From NCBI GenBank assembly GCA_019234745.1, contig JAFAKZ010000229.1:1-18104 (forward strand): a DNA stretch of 18,104 bases. The letters run 5' to 3'. Each line of letters opens with the position of its first letter. Position 1 is the first letter of the stretch. This DNA comes from Burkholderiales bacterium (GTDB taxonomy: Bacteria > Pseudomonadota > Gammaproteobacteria > Burkholderiales > Chitinimonadaceae). This document shows, in pieces, positions 15,141-18,104 of the stretch. The notes under the pieces were generated by a model. The model was not told the origin of the DNA, did no database searches, and worked only from the letters and a program-made list of their open reading frames with translations. The translations under genes and the position numbers were made by a program.

Positions 15141-17335
15141 GGTTCCTTGTCCTCCGCTATGCCGATCCGCCGCACCTCGCGCCGCTGTCCGGCTGCGGAG
15201 AGTTTGCGCTCATCCGCAGCGGCGCGCTGCACCAGGTCCGGCACGTCGAGAATCAGGGCCACGGCCCCACTACCCAGAATAGTCGAACCACCCAAACCCT
15301 TCACTCCCCGGAAAAGCTGACCCAATGGCTTGATCACCGCCTGCAACTCGCCTTCCAGCCTATCCACCACCAGGCCGGCACGGCTCGTACCGTATTGCAC
15401 CACCACCACGGCTTCGCGCGTAGGTGGCGTGCCATCGATTTCAAACAGATCGCGCAGGCGCAGGAAGGGCAGCACTTCCCCACGCAGGTTCACGTAGTTC
15501 TGCACCCCGGCTTGCATAGCCGGCAGATCCAGACATTCGATGACCAAGTCCAGAGGAATCACGAATGTCGCCGTACCCACGCCTACCTGGAAGCCGTCGA
15601 TGATGGCCAGCGTCAAGGGTAGGCGCAGCCGTACGATGGTGCCCTGCTGCTCGGCCGAATCGATCTCGATCTCGCCCTTCATGGCCTCGATATTGCGCTT
15701 GACCACGTCCATGCCCACGCCGCGGCCAGATAGGTTGGTCACCGCATCGGCCGTCGAAAAACCCGGTTCGAACACGAGCTGCAGGATCTCCTGGTCGCTC
15801 AACACCTCATCCTCTTCGATCAGGCCGCGTTCAATGGCGCGCTGACGGATGCGCGCGCGGTTCATGCCGCCGCCGTCGTCGCCCACTTCGATCACCACGC
15901 TGCCCGACTCGTGGTAGGCGTTGAGCCATACCAGGCCATAGTCCGGCTTGCCGCGCCTGCGCCGCACCTCCGTCGCCTCGATGCCGTGGTCGATGGCGTT
16001 GCGCACCAGATGGATAAGCGGGTCGCCCAGCTTGTCCACCATGGATTTATCCAACTCCGTCTCCTCGCCCTCCATCTCCAGCTGAATGTCCTTGGACAGG
16101 TCGCGTGCCGCATCCCGTACCACGCGGGGGAAGCGACTGAAGATGTCGCCCACGGGTACCATGCGCAGCGACAGGGCCTCATCGCGGATGCGCTCTACCA
16201 AGTCGCTCAAAGACGCCACCGCTTCGCGCAGGGAGGTATTGCCGCTCTGCCCAGCCGCAAGCTGCGCGGCCGCCCCCACGATCACCAGCTCACCGACCAG
16301 GTCGATCAAACCGTCCAGCCGCCCGGCGTCTACGCGCACGACCCGGTGCTCACGATTGCGCTGCACCTGGTGCTCGCGCTGCTTGTCGAGCGCCGCAGCC
16401 ACGGCCTGCGGTGGCGCCAAGCCCTCCTCCACCAGGAGCGTGCCGAGCGGCCTATGGTCGCCCGCCGCCGCCGCGTCACGTTGGATACCCAGTACCTCGT
16501 CCAGCTCCAAAGGGGTAAGCGCACCGCCGCGCACCAGCAGTTCACCCAGCCGCGACGAACCCTCCGGCATCTCCTTGATTAGGCGCAGGTACTCATCGAC
16601 ATGGGCGTGCGGTGGCAGGATGCGCACCTTGCTGTCGTCGCGGATAAAATCAAAGACGTTCTCGATCGCCAGCTTGTCGACGTGCGGCGCCGCTTCGAAC
16701 TGGATCTCGAAACCCAGGTAGCAGCTCTCCGGGTCCATTTCGTCCGGTTGCGGCAGGCCATCGTACAGGCAGGCGATATAGGCGATGCGCCCGAGCGAAC
16801 CGAGATAGCGGATGAACGAGATCGGGTCCATGCCGTTGCGTAGCACATCGCGCCCGAAGCGCAGCGAGATATGCCAGAAGTCGGACGATACGACATGGTC
16901 GCCGCCCGATTCGATCTCCACTCGCCCCTGCATCGCCGGCACGGATGTGGCGCGCTGGTGCATCGCCGCCTGCAGCCCGGCCGTCAATTTCGGGTCGATC
17001 GTGCTGACCGCGCCGTCGCGCGTCGCTTCCACCAATTCGTTGATATGGTCGCGGCAGGCGAACAGTAGCTGCACGAGGCTGGGCGACACAGCCAGCTCAC
17101 CCTCGCGCACCCGGTCCAGCACACTTTCGATCAAATGGGTAAAGGTGACGACGTCGCGGAAGTCGAACAGACCCGCCGAGCCCTTGATCGTGTGGGCGGC
17201 ACGGAACATGGCATTGAGATGCTCGGCCCGGTCCTCGCCAGTAGAGGACTCGACCGCCAACAGCGCCGCCTCCATGGCCGCCAGCAGCTCGTCCGTTTCT
17301 TCGTAGAATGCCTGGCGCGCGGCTTCGAGGTTCAT
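15137..17335 (-). CDS. cheA: Chemotaxis histidine kinase CheA with a non-canonical central region
   Basis: A 732-residue kinase. The P1 domain carries phosphorylated H48 in AHTIKGSAGLF. Residues 150-245 form a conserved alpha/beta-looking segment (WHISLRFGRDVLRNGMDP) in the place of P2. Residues 262-285 and 296-319 are two tandem copies of a 24-residue motif of the kind found in MshEN/T2SSE N-terminal c-di-GMP-binding domains. The P3 dimerisation helices span about 335-395. The ATPase domain has the N box HLVRNAIDHGIE at 442-453, the G1 box VGDDGGGMN, FEPGFSTA and GRGVGMDVV. The CheW-like P5 domain spans about 570-705. All catalytic parts are present. The ATG overlaps the stop of the STAS gene, and the cheA stop overlaps the mcp start (both ATGA). 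Confidence 0.96.
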   Translation of the reverse strand: MNLEAARQAFYEETDELLAAMEAALLAVESSTGEDRAEHLNAMFRAAHTIKGSAGLFDFRDVVTFTHLIESVLDRVREGELAVSPSLVQLLFACRDHINELVEATRDGAVSTIDPKLTAGLQAAMHQRATSVPAMQGRVEIESGGDHVVSSDFWHISLRFGRDVLRNGMDPISFIRYLGSLGRIAYIACLYDGLPQPDEMDPESCYLGFEIQFEAAPHVDKLAIENVFDFIRDDSKVRILPPHAHVDEYLRLIKEMPEGSSRLGELLVRGGALTPLELDEVLGIQRDAAAAGDHRPLGTLLVEEGLAPPQAVAAALDKQREHQVQRNREHRVVRVDAGRLDGLIDLVGELVIVGAAAQLAAGQSGNTSLREAVASLSDLVERIRDEALSLRMVPVGDIFSRFPRVVRDAARDLSKDIQLEMEGEETELDKSMVDKLGDPLIHLVRNAIDHGIEATEVRRRRGKPDYGLVWLNAYHESGSVVIEVGDDGGGMNRARIRQRAIERGLIEEDEVLSDQEILQLVFEPGFSTADAVTNLSGRGVGMDVVKRNIEAMKGEIEIDSAEQQGTIVRLRLPLTLAIIDGFQVGVGTATFVIPLDLVIECLDLPAMQAGVQNYVNLRGEVLPFLRLRDLFEIDGTPPTREAVVVVQYGTSRAGLVVDRLEGELQAVIKPLGQLFRGVKGLGGSTILGSGAVALILDVPDLVQRAAADERKLSAAGQRREVRRIGIAEDKEP

Positions 17336-17658
17336 GGCTTGCCCTCGCCGGACAACACCACGGGGTCGCCGAACACACCGCCGAGGTTGAACAAGTCGAT
17401 GACCGACAGTACAGCCTTGCTATGGCCATGGAAATGCACGGGCTTGTCGAGCTTCGTCGCCTCGCGCTTGAACAAGAGCAGGAGCTGCAGGCCGGCCGTA
17501 TCGAGTTCTGCCACGCCCGACAGGTCGACGTCGACTTCCGGCGCGAGGTTCAACTCATCCAACAGGCGGTACTTGCTGTCGGATGCTTCATAAATAGTAA
17601 AGGGGCCGTCGATGCGGACGATACAGCGGTCATTCTGGTAGACGGCAGTAATCGGCAT
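17332..17658 (-). CDS. STAS-domain protein of the chemosensory operon
   Basis: A 108-residue single STAS domain resembling anti-anti-sigma factors and MlaB-type proteins. The core VDVDLSGVAELDTAGLQLL contains the conserved D-[ST]-x-G loop, where T is the usual phosphorylation position in SpoIIAA-like proteins. It lies 11 bases after cheY and its stop overlaps the cheA start by 4 bases, so it is made with the chemotaxis kinase. STAS genes recur in some alternative chemosensory clusters. No switch kinase or sigma-factor gene is next to it. Its role, perhaps regulating CheA or an array component, is unknown. Confidence 0.85.
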   Translation of the reverse strand: MPITAVYQNDRCIVRIDGPFTIYEASDSKYRLLDELNLAPEVDVDLSGVAELDTAGLQLLLLFKREATKLDKPVHFHGHSKAVLSVIDLFNLGGVFGDPVVLSGEGKP

Positions 17659-17669
17659 GGCGTATCCGT

Positions 17670-18053
17670 TCAGGGCAGGATGAGCTTGGCGACAGCCTTT
17701 AGCATCTGTTCAGCACGGAAAGGCTTCACCACCCAAGCCTTCGCTCCGGCCATCTGGCCTTCCAGCCTTCTGTCCTCCTGCGCCTCGGTCGTCAGCATGA
17801 CGATGGGCGTGAACCGATAGTCGCGGTTCTGCTTGACGGCCCGCACGAAGGAGATGCCGTCCATCTTGGGCATATTGACGTCGGAGATGATCAGGTGGAT
17901 GCGCCGGCCATCGAGCCGCGCCAGCCCCTCTACGCCATCGGCCGCTTCGATGACCTCGTAGCCCGCCTGGGCGAGGGCAACATGCACCACCTGCCGAAGA
18001 CTCGCCGAGTCGTCGACCAGCAGTATGGTTTTCTTGTTTTCGGATTGCGCCAT
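17670..18053 (-). CDS. cheY: Single-domain response regulator CheY
   Basis: A 127-residue receiver domain with D14-D15, phospho-acceptor D58 in LIISDVNMPKMDG, the switch threonines in VMLTTEAQ and the conserved Lys in WVVKPF. It should be the phosphorylation output of the adjacent CheA. Whether it acts on a flagellar motor, on pili or on another target cannot be told. The ATG at 18053 gives a normal CheY length. An in-frame GTG at 18080 would add nine residues but falls almost at the predicted transcription start. It is the first visible gene of the operon. Confidence 0.92.
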   Translation of the reverse strand: MAQSENKKTILLVDDSASLRQVVHVALAQAGYEVIEAADGVEGLARLDGRRIHLIISDVNMPKMDGISFVRAVKQNRDYRFTPIVMLTTEAQEDRRLEGQMAGAKAWVVKPFRAEQMLKAVAKLILP

Positions 18054-18083
18054 GAGCCCAGCCGCACTGTGCAGATTCACTTC

Positions 18084-18089
18084 ATTGTA
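18084..18089 (-). promoter_or_regulatory. Candidate -10 element of the chemosensory operon
   Basis: On the minus strand TACAAT (five of six consensus bases) lies so that transcription would begin near 18077, about 24 bases before the cheY ATG. The -35 element would be at or beyond the right edge and cannot be checked. The call is therefore tentative. Confidence 0.3.
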
Positions 18090-18104
18090 GTGCAGCGACG
18101 GCCC

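Overview
The window is GC-rich, densely coding proteobacterial chromosome with no tRNA, rRNA, insertion sequence, phage gene or CRISPR array that I can see. The aspartate aminotransferase, the Moco gene set and the chemotaxis proteins suggest a Beta- or Gammaproteobacterium. I lean to a betaproteobacterium of the Neisseriales/Chitinimonas kind, but this rests on remembered protein resemblance and is not firm.

Layout. (1) 64-1260 (+): a class I/II aminotransferase of the aspartate aminotransferase type, ending at a strong bidirectional hairpin terminator. (2) 1330-4010 (-): a membrane-anchored Ser/Thr protein kinase and, upstream of it, an unrecognised secreted protein with a good candidate promoter. 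(3) 4331-8670 (+): a six-gene molybdenum-cofactor cluster, moaA-moeA-moaD-moaE-mobA-moaC. The last five genes are nearly contiguous or overlapping. A 240-base gap before moeA is filled with consecutive stem-loops and may be a structured RNA leader. A long inverted repeat closes the cluster at 8677-8782. (4) 8807-10027 (-): a receiver-EAL protein with the architecture of the RocR type of c-di-GMP phosphodiesterase. (5) 10361-18053 (-): a complete chemosensory operon in the order cheY, STAS-domain gene, cheA, mcp, cheW, cheR, cheD, cheB. Most of its junctions are 4-8 base overlaps.

How the genes work together. MoaA and MoaC make cyclic pyranopterin phosphate from GTP. MoaD and MoaE form molybdopterin synthase, MoeA inserts molybdenum, and MobA adds GMP to give the MGD form of the cofactor. 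The MoaB/MogA adenylyltransferase and the MoeB sulfur-loading enzyme are not in the window. In the chemosensory operon, the MCP would control CheA through CheW, CheA would phosphorylate CheY and CheB, and CheR/CheB/CheD would set receptor adaptation. The STAS protein is an accessory part of unknown role.

The most interesting observation is in CheA. Residues 262-319 hold two tandem 24-residue segments that match the pattern of the MshEN c-di-GMP-binding motif. A probably active EAL phosphodiesterase is encoded just downstream of the operon. This suggests, without proving it, a chemosensory system that is responsive to c-di-GMP. The second most interesting item is the stem-loop-rich region ahead of moeA.
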